The position numbers and the translations under genes were made by a program. DNA of 29,010 nucleotides from an uncultured Eubacteriales bacterium (GTDB lineage: Bacteria > Bacillota > Clostridia > Oscillospirales > Butyricicoccaceae), in assembly GCA_910586105.1 (NCBI GenBank), contig CAJUGU010000039.1:1-29010 (forward strand). Direction: 5' to 3'. The stretch's first letter is position 1; each line of letters opens with the position of its first letter. The notes beneath the pieces are model-generated. The model did no database searches. It saw only the letters and a program-made list of their open reading frames with translations, and had not been told where the DNA came from. Positions 22,652 to 29,010 of this stretch are shown here, one piece after another.

Positions 22652-23926
22652 GTGTCTTTACAGGTTTCCAAGGATCATACCCATCTGCTGAAGGACGGAA
22701 AACACTTCTTCTGGCTGGCCGATACCTGTTGGAGCGCTTTTACCAATATCAGCGACGAGGAATGGGACGCGTATCTGACGCATCGGGCCGAACAGGGGTT
22801 CAACGTCCTGCAGATCAATACCCTCCCTCAGTGGGATCGCTGCGGCACGCGCCTGAACCGGCATCCTTTCCCCCTTCCGGACGGCATACATTATGACTTC
22901 TCTGCGATCCTGCCGGAATATTTCGAGCACGCCCGGCAAATGTGCCGCAAAGCGGTGGAACGGGGCTTCACGCTTGCGCTGGTGGTCATGTGGTGCAACT
23001 ACGTGCCGGATACCTGGGCGAGCAATATCTTTGACGGCAACATCATTCCAGAAGCGTGCGTCGAACCAATCGTCCGTACGATTTGCGAAAGTTTTAACGA
23101 ATTTGAACCGGTTTATCTGGTCAGCGGGGATACCGGATTCGACAGCGAGACTTCGATCGCCCGCTACCGGCTTGTAACCGACCTGGTTGACAAATATGCG
23201 CCAGAAGCATTGAAAGCGTACCACATCAAGGGGCGCTATGACGGACTGCCGCAGGAGTTCGGCGAACGCGCCGACCTGTACCTGTACCAATCGGGTCACA
23301 ATGTATCCGCACAGGATGGCTGCCATACCCTGGCGCAGCACTTTGCCGAACGCAGCCCGCATCATCCGGTCATCAACAGCGAGCCCTGCTATGAGCAGAT
23401 GGGATACAGCCACAAGCTGTATGGACGTTTCCGCCGTGCAGAGACCCGCCGTGCGCTTTGGGACAGCCTGCTTTCCGGAGCATCCGCAGGCATCACCTAT
23501 GGGGCGCACGGCGTCTGGAACTGGCAAAAACCGGATATGCCTAAAAACCCCATCAGCGGCGAAGGGTTTTTACAGGCATACCCTTGCGAGCGGGCGCTCT
23601 CCTTCCCCGGCGCATCCGATTACGCTTTTGCCCGCAGGCTGTTTGAAAGCCGCGGCATAACGACGCTCCAGCCCTGCCGTGAAATACTGGCGCAGTACAG
23701 CGAACAGATCCCCTGCGCTTTGTGCGGCCCGCTCCTGCTGATCTACCTTCCGGTGAACGCGCCGCTTACGTTGAAAGGCGACTTGTCCGATCGTCAGGCA
23801 TCGGCGATCGATCTGTCATCCGGAGATTCCGCCGCGCTGCCTTTGCAAACGGAAAACGGCGTCACCACGCTGGAAATGCACCGTTTCTATCATGACGCGC
23901 TCATCCTGATCGAAAAGCGCGCCTGA
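22652..23926 (+). CDS. DUF4038/GH140-like glycoside hydrolase (candidate cytoplasmic apiosidase)
   Basis: 424 residues. The N-terminus LKDGKHFFWLADTCWSAF with HRAEQGFNVLQINTLP is the DUF4038 TIM-barrel signature, and ITYGAHGVWNWQKPDMP its C-terminal one. Candidate catalytic acids are D160 in VYLVSGDTGFDSE and E244 in PVINSEPCYEQMGY. A small C-terminal domain (about 340-424) follows. The characterised GH140 enzyme is an apiosidase acting on the D-apiose of rhamnogalacturonan II. Here there is no signal peptide, so it works inside the cell, on sugars brought in by the PTS. GTG 22652 has GAGGAGGG 6 bases upstream. The apiose specificity is inferred from family and from the isomerase/kinase/transketolase operon. 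Confidence 0.8.
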   Translation: MSLQVSKDHTHLLKDGKHFFWLADTCWSAFTNISDEEWDAYLTHRAEQGFNVLQINTLPQWDRCGTRLNRHPFPLPDGIHYDFSAILPEYFEHARQMCRKAVERGFTLALVVMWCNYVPDTWASNIFDGNIIPEACVEPIVRTICESFNEFEPVYLVSGDTGFDSETSIARYRLVTDLVDKYAPEALKAYHIKGRYDGLPQEFGERADLYLYQSGHNVSAQDGCHTLAQHFAERSPHHPVINSEPCYEQMGYSHKLYGRFRRAETRRALWDSLLSGASAGITYGAHGVWNWQKPDMPKNPISGEGFLQAYPCERALSFPGASDYAFARRLFESRGITTLQPCREILAQYSEQIPCALCGPLLLIYLPVNAPLTLKGDLSDRQASAIDLSSGDSAALPLQTENGVTTLEMHRFYHDALILIEKRA

Positions 23927-24033
23927 ACGCAGGGCTTCATGATTGCGTTTTCCTTCCATTTTCTTTCCCAAAATCCTTTCAGGCGAATACCTCCTGATGG
24001 GATAAGCTGATCCCATTCACAGGTCAGAAATCC

Positions 24034-24073
24034 GGCGGGCTGCTCTCCAGTGGGAAAGCAGCCCGCCTTTTCT
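24034..24073 (+). terminator. Terminator after the GH140-like gene
   Basis: The 11-bp stem GGCGGGCTGCT (24034-24044) with AGCAGCCCGCC (24057-24067) is followed by TTTTCT. It ends the PTS-GH1-GH140 transcript and separates the DUF554 gene. Confidence 0.85.
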
Positions 24074-24125
24074 GACGCTGATGGATCTGTCATTTCATAC
24101 ACAATGCCATAAGGAGCTATGAAAT

Positions 24126-24857
24126 ATGCCAATCAGTGTTTTTATCAATACGTTTTCAATTGTGATCGGCGGGATCGTCGGAACCTCTGTCGGAAACCGG
24201 CTGGACCCGGATTTCAAAAAGAATATCAACATGCTTTTCGGGGCCTGTACGATGGGAATGGGGATCTGCACCATTGTGCTGATGGAAAATATGCCGGCGG
24301 TTATCTTCGCGCTGATTATCGGGACTGCTCTCGGGCTGAAGCTGCAGCTTGGGAAACGGATCAACAGCGCTGCCGGACGGATGCAGAAAACCGCTGCGCG
24401 AATGATTAAAACTTCCTCCGCAAATATGCCTTATGATGAATTTATGTCGACCCTTGTTACCGTGATCGTCCTCTTTTGCGCCAGCGGTACCGGGATCTAT
24501 GGTTCCATCGTTGCGGGAATGACCGGCGACCACAGCATCCTCCTTGCAAAATCGATTCTGGATCTGTTTGCCGCTATGCTGTTCGCCTGCTCTTTGGGAC
24601 TTGTCACTTCCCTGATCGCGGTTCCGCATCTGATCTTTTTCCTGTCCCTGTTCTTTTGCGCAAAGCTGATCTTTCCGCTGACAACACCTTCCATGATCAA
24701 TGATTTCAAAGCGGTCGGCGGATTTATTACCTTTGCGTCCGGATTTCGCGTCGTTAAATTGAAAATGTTCCCAGTCGCCGATATGCTCCCTGCAATCATC
24801 CTTGTCTTTCCTTTCAGCTGGTTCTGGACTGCCTACATCCTCCCCTTTGTAAGCTGA
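24126..24857 (+). CDS. DUF554 family membrane protein
   Basis: 243 residues with about seven hydrophobic segments and the DUF554 features FINTFSIVIGGIVGTSVGNRL at the N-terminus, a GTALGLKLQLGKRIN turn, VLFCASGTGIYGSIVAGMTGD, and AVGGFITFASGFRVV near the end. These proteins are thought to be transporters; their substrate is unknown. AAGGAG lies 9 bases before ATG 24126. It has its own terminator on each side, so it is transcribed separately from the PTS genes. A role in exporting or importing a pathway product is possible but not shown. Confidence 0.88.
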   Translation: MPISVFINTFSIVIGGIVGTSVGNRLDPDFKKNINMLFGACTMGMGICTIVLMENMPAVIFALIIGTALGLKLQLGKRINSAAGRMQKTAARMIKTSSANMPYDEFMSTLVTVIVLFCASGTGIYGSIVAGMTGDHSILLAKSILDLFAAMLFACSLGLVTSLIAVPHLIFFLSLFFCAKLIFPLTTPSMINDFKAVGGFITFASGFRVVKLKMFPVADMLPAIILVFPFSWFWTAYILPFVS

Positions 24858-24885
24858 CCCCCTCGCCGTCCCCGCTTTCTTATGC

Positions 24886-24921
24886 AAAAAGCCACAACCG
24901 TTCTTCTGGTTGTGGCTTTTT
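24886..24921. terminator. Bidirectional terminator after the DUF554 gene
   Basis: A perfect 14-bp stem AAAAAGCCACAACC/GGTTGTGGCTTTTT (24886-24899, 24908-24921) with an 8-base loop. It has A and T runs suited to termination in both directions. Confidence 0.9.
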
Positions 24922-24988
24922 GTTTCTGCCGCCAATGCAAAGAGCCGTTTGCTCTTTGCACGATTCATTAAGGAAAATTTCAGAAAGT

Positions 24989-25189
24989 ATGAAACGGTTT
25001 CCGCTGCTGAAAAGCGAATATTCCGCGCCTGTATGGGGCGTAGGTCACATCATTCAGGAATCGTCTGCCGTACCGGAATATGCCGAATACCGCGAATTCG
25101 CTTCTCCGCAGACAGTCCGAATAAGCCACGAATGGCTGTCAGAAGCGAGCAGCGCAGTATGGTATAAAAGCTTGCAGCAGCGGTTTTAA
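24989..25189 (+). CDS. Possible 66-aa hypothetical protein
   Basis: An open frame from ATG 24989 to TAA 25189, product starting MKRFPLLKSEYSAPVWGVGH. Codon choice resembles that of neighbouring genes (CTG, CCG, GCG, GAA), but the ribosome-binding site is weak (AAGGA about 14 bases upstream) and no family is recognised. It lies between the DUF554 terminator and the convergent EIIA gene. It may be a small gene or a fragment of a lost one. Confidence 0.3.
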   Translation: MKRFPLLKSEYSAPVWGVGHIIQESSAVPEYAEYREFASPQTVRISHEWLSEASSAVWYKSLQQRF

Positions 25190-25209
25190 CAGCTGCTGAC
25201 CGCAGAGCA

Positions 25210-25713
25210 TCATTTGCTGACACGAATCAGCTCATCACCGTTCTTCACCACGCCAGACGCCACCGTTTCTACGGTTGTATAATCATCTGAATTTGTAACA
25301 ACAGTGATTACGGTAGTGGGATGCCCTGCGTCTCGGATCGCATCAAGATCCATTGTCATAAGCAGATCTCCCTTTTTAACAAACTGGCCTACCTTGACTT
25401 TGCTTGAAAAGCCCTTGCCTCCCATGTCTACAGTGTCTACACCCACATGAATGAGAATATCCATGCCTCCCGCTTCCAGACCAATCGCATGGCCGGTGTC
25501 TGCAACCTGCCCCACCCTGCTGTTTATCGGAGCATAGATTTTGCCCTCATCCGGCTCTACACCGCAGCAAAAGCCCACTGCGCCAATCGAAAAGACAGGG
25601 TCAGGAATCTTCTCCATTGGGATAACCAGTCCCTTTGTAGCCGATCCAAGAACCGCCGGAAAATGAATCTCTTCAGAAGTATCCGTGCCTTTCAGAAAAT
25701 CAAACAAACCCAT
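25210..25713 (-). CDS. PTS glucose-type EIIA component
   Basis: 167 residues of the EIIA-Glc (Crr-like) fold. The two active-site histidines are visible: H75 in DTGHAIGLE and the phosphorylated H89 in MDILIHVGVDTVDM. Other family stretches are APINSRVGQV, KVGQFVKKGDLLMTMDLDAI and the C-terminal beta-strands. It receives phosphate from HPr and passes it to an EIIB, most likely the EIIBC at 19632, which lacks its own EIIA. It is transcribed toward the DUF554 gene, so it is not co-transcribed with the transporter. ATG 25713 has AGAGGAG 12 bases upstream, a slightly long spacing. Confidence 0.92.
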   Translation of the reverse strand: MGLFDFLKGTDTSEEIHFPAVLGSATKGLVIPMEKIPDPVFSIGAVGFCCGVEPDEGKIYAPINSRVGQVADTGHAIGLEAGGMDILIHVGVDTVDMGGKGFSSKVKVGQFVKKGDLLMTMDLDAIRDAGHPTTVITVVTNSDDYTTVETVASGVVKNGDELIRVSK

Positions 25714-25788
25714 ATCGAAATAACGCTCCTCTCAAAACAACATATTCTTTTTGTTTGTCGCACATCTCTTTTCCGTATGTTTCATGCG

Positions 25789-25946
25789 TCAGAGGGCGCG
25801 AGTAATTCCTTCCATTATGTCCTTGCCAATTTGATAGCCAGCCATCTCCTGCTGACGCATGTCAAAGGCAGGAATATATTTTCCAGGTAAGGCAATACAG
25901 CTTTTTCATCGCTGCCGGAAAATAAAGGAAATATCCGCTCTGTCTG
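25789..25946 (-). pseudogene. Possible decayed small gene upstream of EIIA
   Basis: A strong ribosome-binding site (AAAGGAGGAGG, minus strand near 25962-25953) is followed six bases later not by a start codon but by CAG at 25946. The frame then reads QTERIFPLFSGSDEKAVLPY. After a frame change near 25870 a second frame, PAFDMRQQEMAGYQIGKDI, runs to TGA at 25789. Both pieces look coding-like but belong to no family I recognise. Loss of the start and one frameshift would explain the layout. Chance is also possible. Confidence 0.3.
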
Positions 25947-25962
25947 ACCGTTCCTCCTCCTT

Positions 25963-26457
25963 TCTTCAAATTTGAAACAAGGGCTGTAAAGCTTTCCGCA
26001 ATGCTCTTGTCTAACAATATTGTAAAGCAAAATACGGAATTTAGCAGGGCAAAAGAAAATATTTGCTGATTTTTGTAGTAAATATGATATCTTTCCGCTA
26101 ATATTTGTGTAAAACATCAGTAATATAGCCAAAAATCAGAAAAATTTATCAAATATTTACTTAATTCTTTATCAAAATCCGGCAATAAAAATCGATATTT
26201 ATCATCTGCAATATCTGTGACCAGCTGCTGTCAATGGATAAAAGGCTCGGTTGTATTTCAGCATTACTGATTTTGAGCAACACTCTGGCAGATATAACGA
26301 GAACCTCCGGTGGGACATAATTACACTTGTCGATAATACTTCTTTCTGTCTTTTCATGTTTTATAGAATGTATCCTCTGGATGGAGCATTGTGAACCTTC
26401 CCATATATCAGGAATTTGGCAGAATTCCCTCTAGGTGGAAGACAGTCTGTTTTGCGG
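25963..26457. other. AT-rich intergenic region between EIIA and the conjugative-element genes
   Basis: About 500 bases without a credible gene. It must contain the boundary between the sugar locus and the element genes on the right. A perfect palindrome ACAATATTGT occurs at about 26013-26022. I see no direct repeat of the tRNA-Ser att core here and no obvious transposon end. Confidence 0.4.
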
Positions 26458-26661
26458 TTACAGAATACGATAGAGGTTGGACGAAAGGCTGCCGTTTTCA
26501 CGCCAACGGTGTTCTTTGCGGATGAATCCCTCCCGGCATAGCTCGTCAAGCGCGCGTTTGACGGTTGCGCGGGAAAGGTGCAGCTCCGCGGCGATGGTGT
26601 TGATTGCAAGCCAGCAACAGCCCTCTGCGTTGGCGTGGTCTTGCAGACAGCGGTAGACCAC
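26458..26661 (-). CDS. Helix-turn-helix protein of the VirD4 neighbourhood
   Basis: 67 residues from a GTG at 26661. A winged helix-turn-helix is clear: CWLAINTIAAELHLSRATVKRALDELCREGFIRKEHRWRENGS, of the type found in replication and transfer regulators of Clostridia elements. The open frame continues upstream in the same frame (FYSIHNSGLGHRAVV) to the end of virD4 but finds no start codon there, although that stretch looks like the conserved N-terminus. Removing one T from the TTT near 26700 would connect it to an ATG overlapping virD4. The gene may therefore be frameshifted, with the GTG a fallback start. Confidence 0.55.
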   Translation of the reverse strand: MVYRCLQDHANAEGCCWLAINTIAAELHLSRATVKRALDELCREGFIRKEHRWRENGSLSSNLYRIL

Positions 26662-26708
26662 TACCGCACGGTGTCCCAGCCCGGAGTTATGGATCGAATA
26701 GAAACCGC

Positions 26709-27830
26709 TTACAAATCATCACCCGGCCTTTCCCGGAAGAGCGGTCGGCGCGGCAGCGGCGCTCGTTCTTCCCGCAGCGGTGGTTGTGGACGCTCGCTTG
26801 TGGTTGGCGGATGCTTCCGAAGGATGGCGGCTTCCAGCTCATCCTTGTTGGCGTAGGCTACCTTGCGCTGGGCCTTTTCTGGAACCTCATACGGCTTTTT
26901 GAAACGGATGCCCCAATCGAGAAACAGGCGCAGCTGCACCTGCATCGGATGGACTCCGGTTTTCATGATTACAAAACTGCCTTTCGGCATAGTTTTCAAC
27001 TCGTCAGGTGTCATCAATGGACGCTCGATCATTTGCAGCGATTGTGTCGGATCGTTTTTGCCCTTGCTGATAGATCCACTCATAACCGTGCGGCTGCCGA
27101 GCGCCTTGGACAGTTCGATTGCTGTCTGTGACGCTGGCGCAAATCCCCCGAAAATATTGACCGCACAATTATCTACGATTATTTCGGAGCCTTCTTTTCC
27201 ATAGTTCTTTTGCAGCTGGCCGGTAATGCTCTGTACGATGGGAACAAGCATCAACCCACGCGAGCGAGACGCGGAGAACATCAGCTCAAGCGATTGGATC
27301 GGCGGACAGGTACCAAGCTCATCTGCGAAGAACACCGCACGGTTTGGAAGTCTGCCGCCATACGCGTCGGCAACTGTTAATATTTCGCGGTATAAATTCT
27401 GAATTATAAGGCTCACCATAAAGTATTTCGTTTGATCCTCTTCAGGGAGAACTATAAACAGGGCAGATTTCTCTTTACAGAACTTTTCTGCATCAATAGC
27501 GGTATCAAAACACAAAATTTGCTCCATTTCACTGTCTAAAAACGCATTTAAACGCGATAATACAGTCGAAATTACAGAAGCCATTGCCTGCTCTGCGGTG
27601 TTCAATGCCGAGCCTGCAAGCCACTTCGCTTTGTGGTCGGCGGGCAATTTTTCAAGCAGCAGTTGGAACTGATTTTTGCCCTTCACCTGTGACGGCGCAA
27701 GAAGCTCCTGCACCAGCTTGAACACTGAAACAATGTGCCGCTGTTCAATTGGATTTCCGTCCTCGTCTTCGGTCGGAAGATACTCCGCTACCAGCATCAG
27801 CATGGCAGTAAGCAAACCCTCCGCACTATC
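26709..27830 (-). CDS. virD4: VirD4/TraG-like coupling protein, 3' exon (split by a group II intron)
   Basis: The 3' part of a type IV coupling protein, the ATPase that passes the relaxase-DNA complex to the conjugation channel. Visible are the Walker B strand AVFFADELGTCPPIQ, SASRSRGLMLVPIVQSITGQLQKNYG, NCAVNIFGGFAPASQTAIELSKALGSRT and the C-terminal proline- and arginine-rich tail. The Walker A part and N-terminal membrane helices must lie in the 5' exon beyond the right edge. The coding frame opens exactly at codon GAT 27830, next to the intron's predicted last base (27831), and reads DSAEGLLTAMLML. The apparent TTG start at 27815 is therefore not the real start. Splicing would be needed for a full protein. 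Confidence 0.9.
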   Translation of the reverse strand, partial: DSAEGLLTAMLMLVAEYLPTEDEDGNPIEQRHIVSVFKLVQELLAPSQVKGKNQFQLLLEKLPADHKAKWLAGSALNTAEQAMASVISTVLSRLNAFLDSEMEQILCFDTAIDAEKFCKEKSALFIVLPEEDQTKYFMVSLIIQNLYREILTVADAYGGRLPNRAVFFADELGTCPPIQSLELMFSASRSRGLMLVPIVQSITGQLQKNYGKEGSEIIVDNCAVNIFGGFAPASQTAIELSKALGSRTVMSGSISKGKNDPTQSLQMIERPLMTPDELKTMPKGSFVIMKTGVHPMQVQLRLFLDWGIRFKKPYEVPEKAQRKVAYANKDELEAAILRKHPPTTSERPQPPLREERAPLPRRPLFRERPGDDL

Positions 27831-27896
27831 GTAATGGGATAAGCCTTTCCGCGCCTTGCCGTGTTTCCACGGTAGGTTTCAGATCGGCTCTCCCCC

Positions 27897-27930
27897 GAAC
27901 CGGACGTACACCTCTCAGCGTATCCGGCTC
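27897..27930 (-). ncRNA. Group II intron domain V
   Basis: Thirty-four bases with the family pattern: GAGCCGGATACG on the 5' side, CGTCCGGTTC on the 3' side and the AGC-type catalytic triad region near the 5' end. This is the catalytic heart of the ribozyme. Domain VI with the branch-point A follows within the next 65 bases (27831-27896). Confidence 0.9.
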
Positions 27931-27943
27931 TCCCTCTGCCAGT

Positions 27944-29010
27944 CTAAGTAGTAAGACTGTGGATTTTATCATGGCATTCTTTACACACGGCGATGGATTT
28001 TCGCCGCATTTTCATCATCAATTTCTCCCATGCGTTATTACCCGTCAGGTCTTTTATTTTCCTGACATGGTGCATGCGGATATCTCCGGTCTTTTGACCG
28101 CACAGCTCACAGACACCCCTTTTAATTCGGGAAGCATTGCTGTTCGGCGCGTCATATTTCCGGCTGTAATCCGGCAGCGTATCGGCATCCAGCAGGACTT
28201 CTCTGATACGCCGGAAGCCGTCATGGTAAAACTCACAATATCTTAAACCTGCCTTCGTCTGATACGGAATAGAAAACACTCTGTTTTTCGAGTATTTACG
28301 GACAATTTTCTTTACCGAAGAACGATATTTGCAGGCATAGGTTTTGTACATGCTGTATTCCATGATGTGCGCAAATTTATTCAGAACAGATACGTTATTC
28401 GCCAGCCGATAATAATTATACAGGCCCCGGATTTCCGAGTTATACCTTGTTATAATTTCTATATCGGGATGATTTACAAGTTTACCACGATGTATTGTTT
28501 TCCATTTCTCTTTACCGTTCTCATCCAACTTAATTTTGAAAGTATGATATTCCAGAAGCTTTCCCATCCACTTTTCTTTCGGGACGTACTGCATGACGCG
28601 CCCGCTGAATTCACGTTTCGCAACACCCTGCTCGTTGTATTTGATGGAGTTGCTGCGGGATATGCAGATGTCATAACCCAGAAATCTGGCAAAGTCCGAA
28701 GAATGCGTAACCTTTGTTTTTTCCTCAGAGAGTTCCAGTTTCAGTGTATCTGCAAGGAACTTCCGTATATCCGCTTTGACCCGTTCCGCGTCCTGCCTGC
28801 TGCCGATTACGCTAATGATAAAATCATCCGCATAACGGCAATAGTGCAGGCATTTATACTTGCTGTTGCAGTTCGCGTAATAAGGAATCGCGAACATTTT
28901 ATTTCTCGCACTGCGGAGCTGTTTGTCCATTTCCTTTTTCTCGTCAGAAGATGCGGTGTAGTGGTCAAGCATTTTTGTAACATTAGTGGCTAAAAATTTA
29001 TTGGACTGAT
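27944..29010 (-). CDS. ltrA: Group II intron reverse transcriptase/maturase with HNH endonuclease, 5' end cut by the window
   Basis: The visible 355 or so residues stay open to the window edge; ATG 28972 is internal. The reverse transcriptase active site YADD is in LHYCRYADDFIISVIGS. RT7 and the maturase X domain follow (ITRYNSEIRGLYNYYRLANNVS, MYKTYACKYRSSVKKIVRKY). The C-terminus is an HNH endonuclease of the CxxC/HH/CxxCH type: CELCGQKTGDIRMHHVRKIKDLTG ... CKECHDKIH. The protein helps its intron splice and move by target-primed reverse transcription. All visible motifs are intact and no frameshift is seen, so the intron may be active. It ends 14 bases before domain V. Confidence 0.93.
   Translation of the reverse strand, partial: QSNKFLATNVTKMLDHYTASSDEKKEMDKQLRSARNKMFAIPYYANCNSKYKCLHYCRYADDFIISVIGSRQDAERVKADIRKFLADTLKLELSEEKTKVTHSSDFARFLGYDICISRSNSIKYNEQGVAKREFSGRVMQYVPKEKWMGKLLEYHTFKIKLDENGKEKWKTIHRGKLVNHPDIEIITRYNSEIRGLYNYYRLANNVSVLNKFAHIMEYSMYKTYACKYRSSVKKIVRKYSKNRVFSIPYQTKAGLRYCEFYHDGFRRIREVLLDADTLPDYSRKYDAPNSNASRIKRGVCELCGQKTGDIRMHHVRKIKDLTGNNAWEKLMMKMRRKSIAVCKECHDKIHSLTT

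Larger units (their letters stand above)
27831..29010 (-). mobile_element. Group II intron inserted in virD4, 5' part beyond the window
   Basis: The segment contains an intron-encoded reverse transcriptase, domain V and a domain VI-like end. The 3' boundary is placed at 27831, where the minus strand reads CCCATTAC followed by the resumed virD4 frame; group II introns end in AY. The upstream exon and intron 5' end lie outside. Transcription direction is the same as virD4, as splicing requires. Confidence 0.9.

Noticed and set aside
22658..23527. 289-aa minus-strand frame opposite the GH140-like gene, and 21584-22408 opposite GH1
   Set aside because: Shadows of motif-rich plus-strand enzymes; no start signals or recognisable domains.
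25815..26132. 105-aa minus-strand frame upstream of EIIA
   Set aside because: Its first half crosses AT-rich intergenic DNA with no start signal; only the small decayed segment after the strong ribosome-binding site seems coding-like.
1..29010. CRISPR array or classical defence island
   Set aside because: No regularly spaced direct repeats with spacers and no Cas or restriction genes were seen; the TTTCTACACTT repeats are irregularly spaced around an att core.

Overview
The window looks like the genome of a gut-associated member of the Clostridia (Bacillota), probably Oscillospirales or a close relative. This rests on the strong AGGAGG ribosome-binding sites, on Tn916/Tn1549-type conjugative-element genes (ArdA, DUF4314-like, sigma/Xis/Int, VirD4, a group II intron with an HNH-type maturase), and on a PTS-fed plant-glycoside locus. 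The taxonomic call is inference; no rRNA or complete tRNA is present.

Layout. (1) 1-2.9 kb, minus strand: an operon of conjugative-element genes (ArdA-like antirestriction protein, a 211-aa protein, two very small proteins, and a DUF4314-like protein cut by the window edge), preceded by a terminator hairpin and a short leader frame. (2) 3.0-8.5 kb: an AT-rich patchwork of debris. It holds an IS630-type transposase fragment fused in frame to a piece of a nonribosomal peptide synthetase adenylation domain, a membrane-anchored surface protein, a decayed serine recombinase, an Rpn-type PD-(D/E)XK nuclease, a duplicated palindromic repeat and a two-HTH protein. (3) 8.5-12.4 kb: the recombination end of an integrative element. 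The 3' half of a tRNA-Ser(CGA) gene is the probable att core. Seven copies of TTTCTACACTT lie on both sides of it, followed by integrase, excisionase, an unexplained noncoding region and a Tn916 Orf7-like sigma factor. (4) 12.4-25.7 kb: a sugar-catabolism locus. (5) 26.4-29.0 kb, minus strand: conjugative-element genes again, namely a helix-turn-helix gene and virD4, the latter interrupted by a group II intron that runs off the right edge.

The metabolic locus is the centrepiece. A leftward operon encodes an L-fucose-isomerase-family protein, a two-subunit transketolase, a glycerol-kinase-like FGGY kinase and a HAD phosphatase, joined by 1-8 base overlaps. A LacI-type regulator lies divergently. 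A rightward set encodes a glucoside-type PTS EIIBC, a GH1 6-phospho-beta-glucosidase and a DUF4038/GH140-like glycosidase; a DUF554 membrane protein and a separate EIIA follow. GH140 is the apiosidase family, and isomerase + kinase + split transketolase is the arrangement of the known transketolase route for D-apiose. The best reading is a PTS pathway for apiose-containing plant beta-glucosides: import and phosphorylation on glucose, cytoplasmic removal of apiose, hydrolysis of the glucose-6-phosphate glycoside, then apiose to apulose to apulose 4-phosphate to dihydroxyacetone phosphate plus a pentulose phosphate. The enzyme families are read from sequence; the substrate is inferred.

Conjugative-element modules flank this locus on both sides, with the Int/Xis/sigma end at 9-12 kb and VirD4 at 26.7 kb. 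The sugar cluster may therefore be cargo of an integrated element, or chromosomal DNA trapped between element remnants. No second att copy is visible to decide this.
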